In this document: positions 25,344 through 34,855 of the stretch, piece after piece
How positions within the stretch are numbered: the first letter of the stretch is position 1
Layout: the number at the start of each line of letters is the position of its first letter
Origin: Cellulomonas sp. PhB150
Lineage (GTDB): Bacteria > Actinomycetota > Actinomycetes > Actinomycetales > Cellulomonadaceae
DNA: 64,000 nucleotides
Assembly: GCF_003755175.1 (NCBI RefSeq)
Contig: NZ_RKHX01000004.1
Span: 310,001-374,000 of the forward strand
Direction: 5' to 3'
Program-made: the position numbers and the translations under genes
Notes under the pieces: model-generated
What the model was told of the DNA's origin: nothing
Seen by the model: the letters and a program-made list of their open reading frames with translations, nothing else
Databases searched by the model: none

Positions 25344-25374
25344 TTGAATCACTTCGGCATTTGTCAGGCACAAT
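25344..25374 (+). promoter_or_regulatory. Probable hemE promoter with GTCAGG half-site
   Basis: TTGAAT (25344-25349) and CACAAT (25369-25374) are possible -35 and -10 boxes with a long 19-nt spacer. The -10 is followed 6 nt later by the hemE GTG, so the message would be leaderless. TTGTCAGGCA (25361-25370) between the boxes matches half of the palindromes in front of hemC. Confidence 0.4.
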
Positions 25375-25380
25375 CGAGGC

Positions 25381-26442
25381 GTGGTTCTTCCGCTCACACA
25401 TCCCCTCGTCGACGGCCGTACGACGCATTCCGCCTTGGTGCGCGCATATTCGGGTCAGCGCCCCGAACGCCTGCCCGTGTGGTTCATGCGCCAGGCCGGT
25501 CGCTCCCTGCCCGAGTACAAGGCCGCCCGGGGCGGCACCGCGATGCTCGACGCGTGCCTGACCCCCGAGCTGGCCAGCGAGATCACGCTGCAGCCGGTCC
25601 GGCGGCACGGCGTGGACGCCGCGATCTTCTTCTCCGACATCGTGGTGCCGCTGCGGCTCGCCGGCGTCGACGTCGAGATCAAGCCCGGCGTCGGACCCGT
25701 GATGGGCGCCGCGGTCCGGACGGCCGACGACGTGGCGCGGCTGCGTGAGCTCACGCTGACCCCGGCCGACCTCGAGCCCGTGGCACAGGGCGTGGCCCTG
25801 ACGGTCGAGGCGCTCGGCAGCACGCCGCTCATCGGCTTCGCGGGCGCGCCGTTCACGCTCGCCGCCTACCTCGTCGAGGGCGGGCCGTCGCGCGACCACC
25901 TGGCCGCGCGCACGCTCATGCACGCCGACCCCGAGACCTGGCGCGCACTGACCGAGTGGGCTGCGGACGTCACCGGCGCCTTCCTGCGCGCGCAGGTCCT
26001 GGCCGGCGCGAGCGCCGCCCAGCTGTTCGACTCGTGGGCGGGCTCGCTGTCGCTGGGCGACTACACGCAGCACGTCGCGCCCGCCTCGACCCGCGCGTTG
26101 TCGCAGGTCAAGGACCTGGACGTGCGCACCGTGCACTTCGGCACGGGCACCGGCGAGCTCCTCGCCGCGATGCGTGACGTGGGCGCGGACGTCGTCGGGG
26201 TGGACTACCGGATCCCGCTCGACGAGGCCTCGCGCCGGCTCGGCGGCCACACCCCGATCCAGGGCAACATCGACCCCGCCCTGCTCGCGGCCCCGTGGCC
26301 CGTGCTCGAGGCCCACGTGCGCGACGTCGTCGCCCGTGGCGCCTCGGCCCCCGGCCACGTGGTGAACCTCGGGCACGGCGTCCCCCCGACCACGGACCCG
26401 GACGTGCTCACGCGCCTCGTCGGCCTGATCCACTCGCTGTAG
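25381..26442 (+). CDS. hemE: Uroporphyrinogen decarboxylase
   Basis: This 353-aa enzyme decarboxylates uroporphyrinogen III to coproporphyrinogen III. The signature WFMRQAGRSLPEYK is near residue 38 and GFAGAPFTLAAYLVEG lies centrally; the active-site Asp follows in AIFFSDIVVPL. The GTG start at 25381 has no well-spaced ribosome site, but a -10-like box just upstream suggests leaderless translation. hemY follows after 2 nt. Confidence 0.95.
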   Translation: MVLPLTHPLVDGRTTHSALVRAYSGQRPERLPVWFMRQAGRSLPEYKAARGGTAMLDACLTPELASEITLQPVRRHGVDAAIFFSDIVVPLRLAGVDVEIKPGVGPVMGAAVRTADDVARLRELTLTPADLEPVAQGVALTVEALGSTPLIGFAGAPFTLAAYLVEGGPSRDHLAARTLMHADPETWRALTEWAADVTGAFLRAQVLAGASAAQLFDSWAGSLSLGDYTQHVAPASTRALSQVKDLDVRTVHFGTGTGELLAAMRDVGADVVGVDYRIPLDEASRRLGGHTPIQGNIDPALLAAPWPVLEAHVRDVVARGASAPGHVVNLGHGVPPTTDPDVLTRLVGLIHSL

Positions 26443-26444
26443 CC

Positions 26445-27821
26445 GTGCCCTCCGGCGAGCACCCCGACGAGCGCCTCGGCGAGCGCTGGGGCGCGGTCGT
26501 CGTCGGCGCCGGCGTGGCGGGCCTCGTCGCGGCCCGCGAGCTCGAGCTCGCGGGCGTCCGGACGCTCGTGCTCGACGCCCGCGACGCCCCCGGCGGGGCG
26601 GTGCGCGGCCACGAGGTCGCCGGCCTCCGGCTCGACGCGGGCGCGGAGTCGTTCGCCACGCGGGGTGGCGTCGTCGCGGGCTACCTCGCGGAGCTCGGCC
26701 TCGCGGACGGGGTCTGCGCGCCCAGCGGGCTGGGCTCGTGGGTCCACCTCCCGTCGGGTGACGGCCCCCTGCCCCGCACGGGACTGCTCGGCATCCCGTC
26801 GGCCCCGTTCGCGTCGGACGTGCGGCGGACGCTCGGACCGCTCGGCGCGGCGCGCGCCGCCCTGGACCTGGTCCTCCCGCGCTCGGTCGGCGCGGACGCC
26901 ACGACGCTGGGGGGCCTGGTCCGGGCGCGCATGGGTGCGCGGGCCCTCGACCGCCTGGTCCGCCCGATCGTCGGGGGCGTGCACGCCGCCGAGCCCGACG
27001 ATCTCGCCGTGGACGCGGTCGCCCCCGGGCTGACGGCCGCGGTCGCACGGTCGCGGGGGTCCCTGGCCCGAGCCGTCCGCTCGATCCGCGCCGCGGCGCC
27101 CGCCGGCACGGCGGTCGCCGGCCTCACGGGGGGCGTCCACGGCCTCGTCGACGCGCTGGCCGAGCAGGCCGGCGAGATCCGGCTCCGCACCCCGGTCTCG
27201 AGCATCCGGCGCGCGTCGGGGGGCCTCGTCGTCACGACGCCCGGAGGCGAGATCGGCACCGAGCGGGTCGTCCTCGCGGCCCCCGCGCCCGGGCTCCTCG
27301 ACCACCTCGTCGGGCTCGGGTCGACCCCCGACACCGGTGCCGCCGTCACCCTGGTCACCGTCGTCCTCGACGCCCCCGCGCTGGACGCCGCGCCCCGCGG
27401 CACGGGCGTCCTGGTCGCGCGCGAGGCCGACGACGTGCAGGCGAAGGCCTTGACGCACGCCACCGCGAAGTGGCCGTGGCTGGCCGCCGAGGCCGGCGCG
27501 GGACGCCACGTCGTCCGGCTGTCGTACGGCCGGGCAGGCGAGGACGGACCCGCGCCCGACCTCGCGACGGCCCTCGCGGACGCGTCCACGCTGCTCGGCG
27601 TGCCGCTGCGCGAGCGGGACGTCGTCGGGCACGCCACCGTCCGCTGGACGCAGGCCCTGCCGCGCCCGAGCGCGGCGCACCGCGACTGGGTCGCAGCCGT
27701 CCGGGCCGCGCTGGCCACGCAGCCCGACGTGGCCGTGGCCGGCGCCTGGGTCGCGGGCAACGGCCTCGCGGCAGTGATCCCGGACGCGCGGGCCGCGGGC
27801 CGCTCGCTCGTCCCCGAGTGA
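26445..27821 (+). CDS. hemY: Coproporphyrinogen III / protoporphyrinogen oxidase (HemY/CgoX type)
   Basis: This 458-aa FAD enzyme aromatises the porphyrinogen ring using oxygen. The dinucleotide-binding motif VVVGAGVAGLVAARELELAG is near residue 15 and VAGAWVAGNGLAAVIPDARAAG is the C-terminal FAD contact. In actinobacteria this protein normally makes coproporphyrin III (CgoX). The GTG start is 2 nt after the hemE stop, so the genes are cotranscribed. Ferrochelatase and HemQ genes are not in this window. Confidence 0.92.
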   Translation: MPSGEHPDERLGERWGAVVVGAGVAGLVAARELELAGVRTLVLDARDAPGGAVRGHEVAGLRLDAGAESFATRGGVVAGYLAELGLADGVCAPSGLGSWVHLPSGDGPLPRTGLLGIPSAPFASDVRRTLGPLGAARAALDLVLPRSVGADATTLGGLVRARMGARALDRLVRPIVGGVHAAEPDDLAVDAVAPGLTAAVARSRGSLARAVRSIRAAAPAGTAVAGLTGGVHGLVDALAEQAGEIRLRTPVSSIRRASGGLVVTTPGGEIGTERVVLAAPAPGLLDHLVGLGSTPDTGAAVTLVTVVLDAPALDAAPRGTGVLVAREADDVQAKALTHATAKWPWLAAEAGAGRHVVRLSYGRAGEDGPAPDLATALADASTLLGVPLRERDVVGHATVRWTQALPRPSAAHRDWVAAVRAALATQPDVAVAGAWVAGNGLAAVIPDARAAGRSLVPE

Positions 27822-27839
27822 TCCCGCGCACATTTCTTT

Positions 27840-27854
27840 CTGACAATTCGTCAG
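27840..27854. promoter_or_regulatory. Palindrome 1 upstream of hemC
   Basis: CTGAC-AATTC-GTCAG is a perfect 5-bp inverted repeat with a 5-nt spacer, extended by G on the right. It lies 19 nt after the hemY stop. The same architecture recurs 93 bp further on, which argues against chance. Confidence 0.5.
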
Positions 27855-27931
27855 GCAATTCTTTGGGAGGACAGGCAACCCTAAGAAATGTGGCGCACGG
27901 GCATGACCCGCGTCACTATTTCTCGCCATTT

Positions 27932-27948
27932 CCTGACGACTTGTCAGG
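27932..27948. promoter_or_regulatory. Palindrome 2 upstream of hemC
   Basis: CCTGAC-GACTT-GTCAGG is a perfect 6-bp inverted repeat with a 5-nt spacer. It lies 72 nt before the hemC ATG. Centre-to-centre distance to palindrome 1 is about 93 bp. Together they suggest a dimeric repressor acting on the hemCDBL operon. Confidence 0.55.
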
Positions 27949-28019
27949 TCCGTTCGGCCGCCTGCGGAATTGACCCCGCGCGCTTCGACACCCGCGCCGC
28001 GGCGAGGGAGACTGACGGC

Positions 28020-28973
28020 ATGCCCCAGCACGTCCGCATCGGCACACGCGCGAGCGCGCTCGCCCTCACCCAGACCGGCCACGTCGCCGACGCGCTCGCC
28101 GCGCTCGCCGACCTCGAGGTCGAGACCGTGCGCGTCCGGACCGACGGCGACCGCCTCACCGGCTCGTTGCAGACCCTCGGCGGGACGGGCGTGTTCGTCA
28201 CCGCCCTGCGCGACGCGCTGCTCGACGGCCGGTGCGACGTCGCGGTGCACTCGCTCAAGGACCTGCCCACCGGCGACGCGGCCGGCCTCGCGCTCGGCGC
28301 GGTGCCGCTGCGCGAGGACCCGCGCGACGCGCTGTGCGCCCGCGACGGCCTCACGCTCGAGACCCTGCCGACCGGCGCCGTCGTCGGCACGGGCTCGCCG
28401 CGCCGGGCCGCACAGCTGCTCGCCGCCCGGCCCGACGTCGTCGTCGTCGACATCCGCGGCAACGTCGACACCCGACTCGGCCGGGTCGCGGGCTCGGGCA
28501 CCGGACCCGGTGACCTCGACGCCGTGGTCCTGGCCCGTGCGGGCCTCGCCAGGCTGGGGCGCCTCGACGCGGTCACCGAGCTGTTCGACCCCGCGGTGAT
28601 GGCACCGGCCCCCGGGCAGGGCGCGCTGGCGATCGAGGTCCGCGCCACGGAGCCGGACGACGCCCCGCTCGCCGCCGCCCTGCGGGCGCTGGACCACGCC
28701 CCGACCCGCCTGGCCGTCGTCGCGGAGCGCGCGCTGCTCGCCCGCCTCGAGGCCGGCTGCGCGGCGCCCATCGGTGCCCTCGCCACCGTGACCGACGACG
28801 CGATCCGCATGGACGCCGTCGTCGCCCGCCCGGACGGCACCGCGACCCTGCGCCGCTCGGCGAGCACGCCCGGCCCCACCGAGGACGCCGCACGCGCGCT
28901 CGGCACCCGCCTCGCCGAGGACCTGCTCGCGGCGGGAGCCGCCGACCTGGCCGAGCTCGGCGCGACCCGATGA
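28020..28973 (+). CDS. hemC: Porphobilinogen deaminase (hydroxymethylbilane synthase)
   Basis: This 317-aa enzyme joins four porphobilinogens into hydroxymethylbilane. Cys247 in LEAGCAAPIG is the attachment site of the dipyrromethane cofactor, and HSLKDLP holds the catalytic Asp. The start RIGTRASALALTQT is typical. GGGAG lies about 9 nt before the ATG. hemC opens a second transcription unit: 198 nt separate it from hemY, and hemD overlaps it by 4 nt. Confidence 0.95.
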   Translation: MPQHVRIGTRASALALTQTGHVADALAALADLEVETVRVRTDGDRLTGSLQTLGGTGVFVTALRDALLDGRCDVAVHSLKDLPTGDAAGLALGAVPLREDPRDALCARDGLTLETLPTGAVVGTGSPRRAAQLLAARPDVVVVDIRGNVDTRLGRVAGSGTGPGDLDAVVLARAGLARLGRLDAVTELFDPAVMAPAPGQGALAIEVRATEPDDAPLAAALRALDHAPTRLAVVAERALLARLEAGCAAPIGALATVTDDAIRMDAVVARPDGTATLRRSASTPGPTEDAARALGTRLAEDLLAAGAADLAELGATR

Positions 28974-29773
28974 CCAGCCCCCTGGCGGGCTGGCGCGTCC
29001 TGGTCCCCCGGCCCGTGGCCGGCACCAGCCCCGCCGTCGTCGCGCTCGCCGCCGCGGGTGCGTCCGCCGAGGTCGTCCCCCTCATCGCGACCGTCCCCCC
29101 CGAGGACCTCGGCCCGCTCGACGACGTGCTGCTCGCGCTCGGCGCGGGCTGGTACCGCTGGTTCGTCCTGACGAGCGCCGCCGCGGTGCCGGTGCTGGCG
29201 GCGCGTGCCGCGGCAGCGGGCCGGACGCTGGCGGACCTGACGGCCGAGGTCTCCGTCGCGGCCGTCGGCCCGGGCACCGCCCGCGCCCTGCGCGACGCGG
29301 GCGTCGAGGTGGACCTCACCCCCCCGGCGCCGTCCACGGCCCAGTCGCTCGTCGCCGCCTGGCCCGCGCCGCGCGGCGAGCGGACCCGCGTCCTGTTCCC
29401 GCGCGGCGACCTGGCGGCGCCGACCCTGACGGACGGCCTGCGCACGCGCGGCTGGCAGGTCGACGACGTCGTGGCCTACCGCACGGTGCCGGCGGACCCG
29501 CCCCCGGCGGAGGTGCGGGAGGCGTGGGCGGGCGGTGACATCCGCGCCGCCCTGCTCACCTCGACCAGCACGGTCCGTGAGCTCGTCGCCCAGCTCGGTG
29601 CGCCGCCGTCGGGCACACTGCTCGTGGCGATCGGGCCGACGACGGCCGCCGAGGCGCACCGCGTCGGCCTCCCCCTCGCGGCGACGGCCACCACCCAGAC
29701 CATGACGGGCCTCGTCGAGGCCCTGTCGCAGGCAGCAGCACACGCAGCAGCACACGCAGCCGAGGAGCGCTGA
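28970..29773 (+). CDS. hemD: Uroporphyrinogen-III synthase
   Basis: This 267-aa protein has the two-domain HemD fold, identified by VLVPRP at the start, [24 protein letters not shown] and [12 protein letters not shown] followed by [13 protein letters not shown]. It inverts ring D and closes the macrocycle. Its ATG overlaps the hemC stop (28970-28973). The C-terminus carries a small tandem repeat ([10 protein letters not shown]) encoded by a duplicated GCAGCAGCACAC; this is probably replication slippage and not functional. Confidence 0.92.
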   Translation: MTSPLAGWRVLVPRPVAGTSPAVVALAAAGASAEVVPLIATVPPEDLGPLDDVLLALGAGWYRWFVLTSAAAVPVLAARAAAAGRTLADLTAEVSVAAVGPGTARALRDAGVEVDLTPPAPSTAQSLVAAWPAPRGERTRVLFPRGDLAAPTLTDGLRTRGWQVDDVVAYRTVPADPPPAEVREAWAGGDIRAALLTSTSTVRELVAQLGAPPSGTLLVAIGPTTAAEAHRVGLPLAATATTQTMTGLVEALSQAAAHAAAHAAEER

Positions 29774-29774
29774 G

Positions 29775-30767
29775 ATGACCCCCACCCCCGGACGTGTACG
29801 CCTGCGCCGCACGCGCGCGACCCCCGCGATGCGCCGCCTCGTCGCCGAGACGCGGCTGCACCCCGCCGAGCTCGTGCTCCCGGTCTTCGTGCGCGAGGGC
29901 CTGACCGAGCCGCGCCCGATCACCTCGATGCCGGGCGTCGTGCAGCACACCCGCGACTCGCTGAAGCAGGCGGTCGCCGAGGCCGCCGCCGCGGGACTCG
30001 GCGGCGTCATGCTCTTCGCGATCCCGGCGGTGCGCGACGCGGTCGGCTCGCAGGCCACCGAGCCGGACGGCATCCTCAACCTCGCGATCGCGGACGCGGT
30101 GGCGGAGGCCGGCGACGCTCTCGTCGTGCAGGCCGACCTGTGCCTCGACGAGTTCACCGACCACGGCCACTGCGGGGTGCTGACCCCGACCGGCACGGTC
30201 GACAACGACGCGACGCTGGTCCGGTACGCCGACATGGCGCTCGCGCAGGCGGCGGCCGGCGCCCACCTCGTCGGGCTCAGCGGGATGATGGACGGCCAGA
30301 CGGCCGTCGTCCGTGACGCCCTCGACGACGCGGGGCACCAGGACGTCGCGGTGCTGGCGTACGCCGCGAAGTACGCGAGCGCGTTCTACGGCCCGTTCCG
30401 CGAGGCCGTGGAGTCGCAGCTCGAGGGTGACCGCCGCACGTACCAGATGGACCCGGCCAACCGCCGCGAGGCGGCCCGCGAGATCGCGATCGACATCGCC
30501 GAGGGCGCGGACGTCGTCATGGTCAAGCCGGCCATGTCCTACCTCGACGTGCTGGCGGACGTGGCCGCGGCCTCGACCGTGCCGGTCGCCGCCTACCAGG
30601 TGTCGGGCGAGTACGCGATGATCGAGGCCGCTGCGGCAAACGGGTGGATCGAGCGCAGACGGGCGATTCTCGAGTCCGTGCTCAGCATCCGACGCGCCGG
30701 TGCCGATCACGTACTGACGTACTACGCGACGGAGCTGGCCGGATGGCTGGCGGAGGAGACCCGATGA
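29775..30767 (+). CDS. hemB: Porphobilinogen synthase (delta-aminolevulinic acid dehydratase)
   Basis: This 330-aa enzyme condenses two ALA molecules. The active-site lysines lie in [14 protein letters not shown] and [10 protein letters not shown]. The metal-ligand region reads [16 protein letters not shown], which retains two Cys but replaces other zinc ligands, consistent with a Mg-dependent or mixed type. It begins 1 nt after hemD and overlaps hemL by 4 nt. Confidence 0.95.
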   Translation: MTPTPGRVRLRRTRATPAMRRLVAETRLHPAELVLPVFVREGLTEPRPITSMPGVVQHTRDSLKQAVAEAAAAGLGGVMLFAIPAVRDAVGSQATEPDGILNLAIADAVAEAGDALVVQADLCLDEFTDHGHCGVLTPTGTVDNDATLVRYADMALAQAAAGAHLVGLSGMMDGQTAVVRDALDDAGHQDVAVLAYAAKYASAFYGPFREAVESQLEGDRRTYQMDPANRREAAREIAIDIAEGADVVMVKPAMSYLDVLADVAAASTVPVAAYQVSGEYAMIEAAAANGWIERRRAILESVLSIRRAGADHVLTYYATELAGWLAEETR

Positions 30768-32077
30768 GCCCGACGACGAGCGCCGAGGTGTTCGCGCACG
30801 CCCAGTCCGTGATCCCCGGCGGGGTGAACTCGCCGGTGCGCGCGTTCGGGGCGGTCGGTGGCACGCCGCTGTTCGTCGCGAGCGCGAGCGGTGCGCACGT
30901 CACCGACGTCGACGGTCGCACGTACGTGGACCTCGTCGGCTCCTGGGGTCCGGCGCTGCTCGGGCACGCGCACCCGCAGGTCGTCGCCGCCGTGCAGGAG
31001 GCCGCCGCGCGCGGCCTGAGCTTCGGCGCCCCGACCACCACCGAGGTCGACCTCGTCGAGGCGGTCCGGTACCGGGTGCCCGCCGCCGAGTCGATCCGCC
31101 TGGTGTCGACCGGCACCGAGGCGACCATGACGGCGCTGCGCCTGGCGCGCGCGTTCACGGGCCGCGACCTCGTCGTGAAGTTCGCCGGCTGCTACCACGG
31201 CCACGTCGACGCGCTGCTGGCCCAGGCCGGCTCGGGTGTCGCGACGCTCGGCCTGCCCGACTCGGCCGGCGTCTCCGCGGCGACCGCCGCCGAGACGATC
31301 GTCGTCCCCTACAACGACCTCGACGCGCTCGAGACCGTGTTCGTCGCGCACGGCGACCGGATCGCGGCCGTCGTCACCGAGGCCGCGCCCGCCAACATGG
31401 GTGTCGTCCCGCCGCTGCCGGGCTACAACGCCGAGCTGCGCCGCATCACGCTCGAGCACGGGGCGCTGCTCATCCAGGACGAGGTGCTCACCGGCTTCCG
31501 CGTGGGCTACTCCGGCTGGTGGGGGCTCGAGGGCCTGCGCGAGGGCTGGGCGCCGGACCTGTTCACCTTCGGCAAGGTCATCGGCGGCGGCCTGCCGGTC
31601 GCGGCCGTCGGCGGTCGCCGCGACGTGATGGCGCAGCTCGCGCCGTCGGGGCCGGTCTACCAGGCGGGCACGCTGTCCGGGAACCCGGTCGCCACGGCCG
31701 CCGGGCTCACGACGCTGCAGCTCGCCGACGCCGGCGTCTACGCGACGGTCGACGCGGCCTCCGCGCGGCTGCGCGCGTCGGTCAGCGCCGCGCTCGCCGC
31801 CGAGGGCGTGCCGCACGCCGTGCAGTACGCGGGCAACCTGTTCTCGATCATGTTCGGCCCCGACGCGGCGACCGAGGGCGCCCGTGACTACGCATCGGTC
31901 CTGGCCACGGAGTCGTTCCGCTACGCGCCGTTCTTCCACGCGCTGCTCGAGGGAGGCGTGTACGCACCGCCCTCGCCGTACGAGGCGTGGTTCGTCTCGG
32001 CCGCGCACGACGACGATGCGCTGAGCGCGATCGAGGCGGCCCTCCCGGCCGCGGCTCGGGCGGCCGCCCAGGCCTAG
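30764..32077 (+). CDS. hemL: Glutamate-1-semialdehyde 2,1-aminomutase
   Basis: This 437-aa PLP enzyme makes 5-aminolevulinate. The PLP lysine is Lys271 in [12 protein letters not shown], and the N-terminus ([18 protein letters not shown]) is diagnostic. With hemA it completes the C5 route, so this organism does not use the ALA synthase route here. The ATG overlaps the hemB stop. Its TAG stop shares CTAG with the convergent RDD gene. Confidence 0.95.
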   Translation: MSPTTSAEVFAHAQSVIPGGVNSPVRAFGAVGGTPLFVASASGAHVTDVDGRTYVDLVGSWGPALLGHAHPQVVAAVQEAAARGLSFGAPTTTEVDLVEAVRYRVPAAESIRLVSTGTEATMTALRLARAFTGRDLVVKFAGCYHGHVDALLAQAGSGVATLGLPDSAGVSAATAAETIVVPYNDLDALETVFVAHGDRIAAVVTEAAPANMGVVPPLPGYNAELRRITLEHGALLIQDEVLTGFRVGYSGWWGLEGLREGWAPDLFTFGKVIGGGLPVAAVGGRRDVMAQLAPSGPVYQAGTLSGNPVATAAGLTTLQLADAGVYATVDAASARLRASVSAALAAEGVPHAVQYAGNLFSIMFGPDAATEGARDYASVLATESFRYAPFFHALLEGGVYAPPSPYEAWFVSAAHDDDALSAIEAALPAAARAAAQA

Positions 32078-32649
32078 TCCGGGAGCTGCACAGCCGCCGT
32101 CGCGCACAGCGAGTCGGCGAAGGTGCGCCGGCGCGCGTCCCACAGCGGGCGGAGCAAGCCGACGAGCAGCACCGCGTCGGTCACGTGGGCGAGCTCGCGC
32201 ACGAGCGCGCCGCGGGCGCCGACAGGCAGCCCGGTGCTCTCGCGGACCAGGCGCAGCCCGGTGAGCTGCTTGCCCAGCGACGCCCCGTACCGGCCCTGCG
32301 CCAGCACCCGGTTGCCGACGAACCACGCCAGCCACCACGCGATCCCGAGCCCGGCCACCACCGCGTCGTCGTAGGCGAGCGCGATCAGCAGCGGCGCCGT
32401 CATCACCGTCACGTCGAGCGCGAACGCCGTGACCCGGGGTCGCCAGCTCGCGCGCAGGGGCCACCCGGGGACCTCGCTCCGCGCGGGTGGGGACGGCGGC
32501 GGCACGGGGGTGCCGGTGAGGACCGCCGGCTCGTCGGGCGGCGCCGGACGAGGGAACGGGACCGCAGGCGTGGGGTGCCACGCGGTCGGCCGGGCGCCCG
32601 GCTGCTCGTCGTCGGGGTCCGCCATCGGCCCCGGGGGCGTACTGCTCAT
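32074..32649 (-). CDS. RDD-family membrane protein
   Basis: This 191-aa protein has a ~65-residue Pro-rich N-terminal region and then the RDD domain: [16 protein letters not shown] (Arg and Asp of the name-giving motif in helix 1), a second helix, and [16 protein letters not shown] in the loop. RDD proteins are of unclear function; some act in ion exchange. It converges with hemL with a 4-nt stop overlap. Confidence 0.88.
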   Translation of the reverse strand: MSSTPPGPMADPDDEQPGARPTAWHPTPAVPFPRPAPPDEPAVLTGTPVPPPSPPARSEVPGWPLRASWRPRVTAFALDVTVMTAPLLIALAYDDAVVAGLGIAWWLAWFVGNRVLAQGRYGASLGKQLTGLRLVRESTGLPVGARGALVRELAHVTDAVLLVGLLRPLWDARRRTFADSLCATAAVQLPD

Positions 32650-32686
32650 CGCGCCGAGTATGCCCCGGCCGCGGGAGGCGCACCTC

Positions 32687-33616
32687 TCAGTGCGTCGCGG
32701 CGGGCTGCGCGGTGAGCGCCTCGAGCTCGGCCTCGGCCGCCTCCGCCGAGGCCTCCCGGCGGTACGCGCGCACCGACCACGCCACGGCAGCGGCCCAGAC
32801 GAGCGCGACGAACCCGAGGACCAGCGCCGCGGTGGTCGTCCCGCCGAGGTTCAGCCAGTCCGAGCGCAGCAGCGTGCGCGTGTTCGTCAGGACGATGACG
32901 CCGCCGACCGCCGAGCCGAGGATCCGCGGCGGGATCAGGCGGACGAGCCACGCGGCGATGGGCGCGGCGATCACCCCGCCGATCAGCAGCGCGAGCACCC
33001 ACGCGACGTCGATCCCTGCCGAGCCGAGCGCCAGCAGGAAGCCGAGGCTCGCGGCGATCGAGACGAGGAACTCGCTCGTGTCGATCGAGCCGATCACCTT
33101 GCGCGGCTCCATCCGGCCGGACGCGAGCAGCGCGGGCGTCCCGACCGGGCCCCACCCACCGCCGCCCGTGGCGTCGACGAAGCCCGCGAACAGGCCGAGC
33201 GGCGCGAGGAACCGCTTGCGCAGGGGCTGCCCCAGGCGGTCCTTGCGGAGCCCCTTCACGGTGAACCGCACGAGGATGTAGAGGCCCAGCGTGAGCAGGA
33301 TCGCGGACATGACCGGAGCCGCGACGTCGAGGGAGAGGTTCGCGAGGAAGGTCGCGCCCAGGAAGGCGCCGATCGCGCCCGGCACACCGACGCGGCGCAC
33401 CACGCGCCAGTCCACGTTGCCGAACCGCCAGTGCGAGACGCCCGAGGCGAGCGTCGTGCCGATCTCGGCCAGGTGGACCGTGGCCGACGCAGCCGCGGGG
33501 TTGGTACCGATGGCGAGCAGGAGCGTCGTCGAGGTGACGCCGTACGCCATGCCGAGGCTGCCGTCGACGAGCTGGGCAGCGAGGCCGACGACGGCCAGGA
33601 GGACCAGCTTGCGCAC
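32687..33616 (-). CDS. TauE/SafE-family (DUF81) sulfite/organosulfonate transporter
   Basis: This 309-aa protein has about eight hydrophobic segments with the internal duplication of the family (VDGSLGMAYGVTS... and FVDATGGGGWGPVGTPAL). TauE/SafE proteins export sulfite or related anions. The GTG start at 33616 follows GAGGTAGG. An Rrf2 regulator is encoded directly upstream on the same strand, 134 nt away, with a likely promoter between them. Confidence 0.88.
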   Translation of the reverse strand: MRKLVLLAVVGLAAQLVDGSLGMAYGVTSTTLLLAIGTNPAAASATVHLAEIGTTLASGVSHWRFGNVDWRVVRRVGVPGAIGAFLGATFLANLSLDVAAPVMSAILLTLGLYILVRFTVKGLRKDRLGQPLRKRFLAPLGLFAGFVDATGGGGWGPVGTPALLASGRMEPRKVIGSIDTSEFLVSIAASLGFLLALGSAGIDVAWVLALLIGGVIAAPIAAWLVRLIPPRILGSAVGGVIVLTNTRTLLRSDWLNLGGTTTAALVLGFVALVWAAAVAWSVRAYRREASAEAAEAELEALTAQPAATH

Positions 33617-33673
33617 GGGGGGACCTACCTCGGGAACGGGGGGAACCGGCCGACGACGCCGGCGCGATTGGTC

Positions 33674-33703
33674 GATAATCCCGATCCGAGGGGTCGGTGT
33701 TCA
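33674..33703 (-). promoter_or_regulatory. Probable promoter of the TauE/SafE gene
   Basis: On the minus strand TTGAAC (33703-33698) and GATTAT (33679-33674) form -35 and -10 boxes with an 18-nt spacer. The spacer contains CCCCTCGGATCGGG, a partial inverted repeat that could bind the adjacent Rrf2 protein. Confidence 0.45.
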
Positions 33704-33750
33704 AGTCTGCATTCACATCATGAGACGAATGCCCACCGGCTGGACGAGGC

Positions 33751-34209
33751 TCAGGGGTTCTCCCACGCGCCCGCACTGGCCGCCATGGTCCGCACGTGCT
33801 CGGGCAGCGCGCCCCTGACCAGCGACTCGAGCGTCACCTGGTCGAGCACCTCGCGGACGCTAACCCGCAGCGCGACCCAGACGTCGAGCAGTGCCGCCGC
33901 GGAGCCCTCGTAAGCCAGGCTGGGCGGCCGCACGTCACGGACGGTGACCAGTGGGCCGTCGACCGCCCGGATGACCTCGGCGAGCGTGATCTGGCCGGCC
34001 TCGCGGGCGAGCCGGTAGCCGCCCGAGCGGCCCCGGACGCTGGCGACGATGCCCGCGCGGCGCAGGTCACCGAGGATCCGCTCGACGAAGCTGACCGGCA
34101 GCCCCTGGCCTGCGGCCAGCACGTCGGCCGCCACCGGGTCGCCGTGCGGGCTCGCCGCCAGCTCGGCGCACGCCCGCACCGCATAGTCAGCCTTCGCCGA
34201 GACTCGCAT
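33751..34209 (-). CDS. Rrf2-family transcriptional regulator
   Basis: This 152-aa protein has an N-terminal winged helix (MRVSAKADYAVRACAELAASP) and the recognition region GLPVSFVERILGDLRRAGIVASVRGRSGGYRLAR. It has no cysteines, so it cannot carry the Fe-S cluster of IscR, NsrR or RsrR types. CymR-like members sense cysteine metabolism. Its position before a TauE/SafE gene suggests sulfur control, by inference. It diverges from csoR across 105 nt. Confidence 0.9.
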   Translation of the reverse strand: MRVSAKADYAVRACAELAASPHGDPVAADVLAAGQGLPVSFVERILGDLRRAGIVASVRGRSGGYRLAREAGQITLAEVIRAVDGPLVTVRDVRPPSLAYEGSAAALLDVWVALRVSVREVLDQVTLESLVRGALPEHVRTMAASAGAWENP

Positions 34210-34253
34210 GGAGCCATTGTGCCGCCCGCGGGGCCTTCATCCCGCCGTCGGGA

Positions 34254-34270
34254 ATACCCCTGGGGGGTAC
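34254..34270. promoter_or_regulatory. CsoR operator
   Basis: ATACCCCTGGGGGGTAC is a near-perfect inverted repeat with arms TACCCC/GGGGTA, the known form of CsoR-type copper operators. It lies 45 nt upstream of the csoR GTG. Autoregulation with copper-induced release is expected from the family. Confidence 0.8.
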
Positions 34271-34314
34271 CTTGTTGGTGCCGTCGGACGCCCGACGACA
34301 CCCAGGAGGCCATC

Positions 34315-34596
34315 GTGCACGGATACACCGACGCCAAGGACGACTACCTCAAGCGCCTGCGTCGCGTCGAGGGCCAGGTCAGGGGCATCGCCCGCATGGT
34401 CGACGAGGACGTCTACTGCATCGACGTCCTGACCCAGATCGCCGCCGTGACCAAGGCGCTGCAGGCCGTGAGCATCGGCCTCGTCGAGGACCACCTGGCC
34501 CACTGCGTCGTCGACGCGGCCCGGCAGTCGCCCGAGGAGGGCGCCGCGAAGGTCAAGGAGGCGTCCGACGCCATCGCCCGCCTCGTCCGCAGCTGA
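34315..34596 (+). CDS. csoR: Copper-sensing repressor CsoR
   Basis: This 93-aa all-helical DUF156 repressor has the complete Cu(I) ligand set: Cys35 (VYCID), His60 and Cys64 (EDHLAHC). RRVEGQVRGIARMV is the DNA-contact helix. The GTG start at 34315 is set by the strong AGGAGG 7 nt upstream. copZ follows after 25 nt. It should repress the csoR-copZ-copA operon when copper is scarce. Confidence 0.95.
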   Translation: MHGYTDAKDDYLKRLRRVEGQVRGIARMVDEDVYCIDVLTQIAAVTKALQAVSIGLVEDHLAHCVVDAARQSPEEGAAKVKEASDAIARLVRS

Positions 34597-34621
34597 ACCC
34601 CGTCCCCCGAGGAGAGAACTC

Positions 34622-34855
34622 ATGAGCCAGACCACCACCTTCGGCGTCGACGGCATGACCTGCGCGCACTGCGTCCAGCACGTCACCACCGAGCTCACCG
34701 CCCTGCCCGGTGTCCGCGGCGTCGACATCGCGCTCGTCGTCGGCGGGTCCTCGCAGGTCACCGTCACGTCCGACGCCCCGCTGGCCGACGAGGCCGTCGC
34801 GGGCGCCGTCGACGAGGCCGGCTACGTGCTGACCCCGCGGAGGTCGCTGCTGTGA
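34622..34855 (+). CDS. copZ: Copper chaperone CopZ (HMA domain)
   Basis: This 77-aa single heavy-metal-associated domain has the metal motif GMTCAHC (Cys14, Cys17). It carries Cu(I) in the cytoplasm to the CopA ATPase. A GGAG element is 8-10 nt upstream. The last codon overlaps the copA GTG (GTGA, 34852-34855), so chaperone and pump are translationally coupled. Confidence 0.93.
   Translation: MSQTTTFGVDGMTCAHCVQHVTTELTALPGVRGVDIALVVGGSSQVTVTSDAPLADEAVAGAVDEAGYVLTPRRSLL

Noticed and set aside
27866..27884. DtxR/IdeR iron box upstream of hemC
   Set aside because: I count only 13 of 19 matches to TTAGGTTAGGCTAACCTAA, with the left half poor; it is not strong enough to list as a feature.
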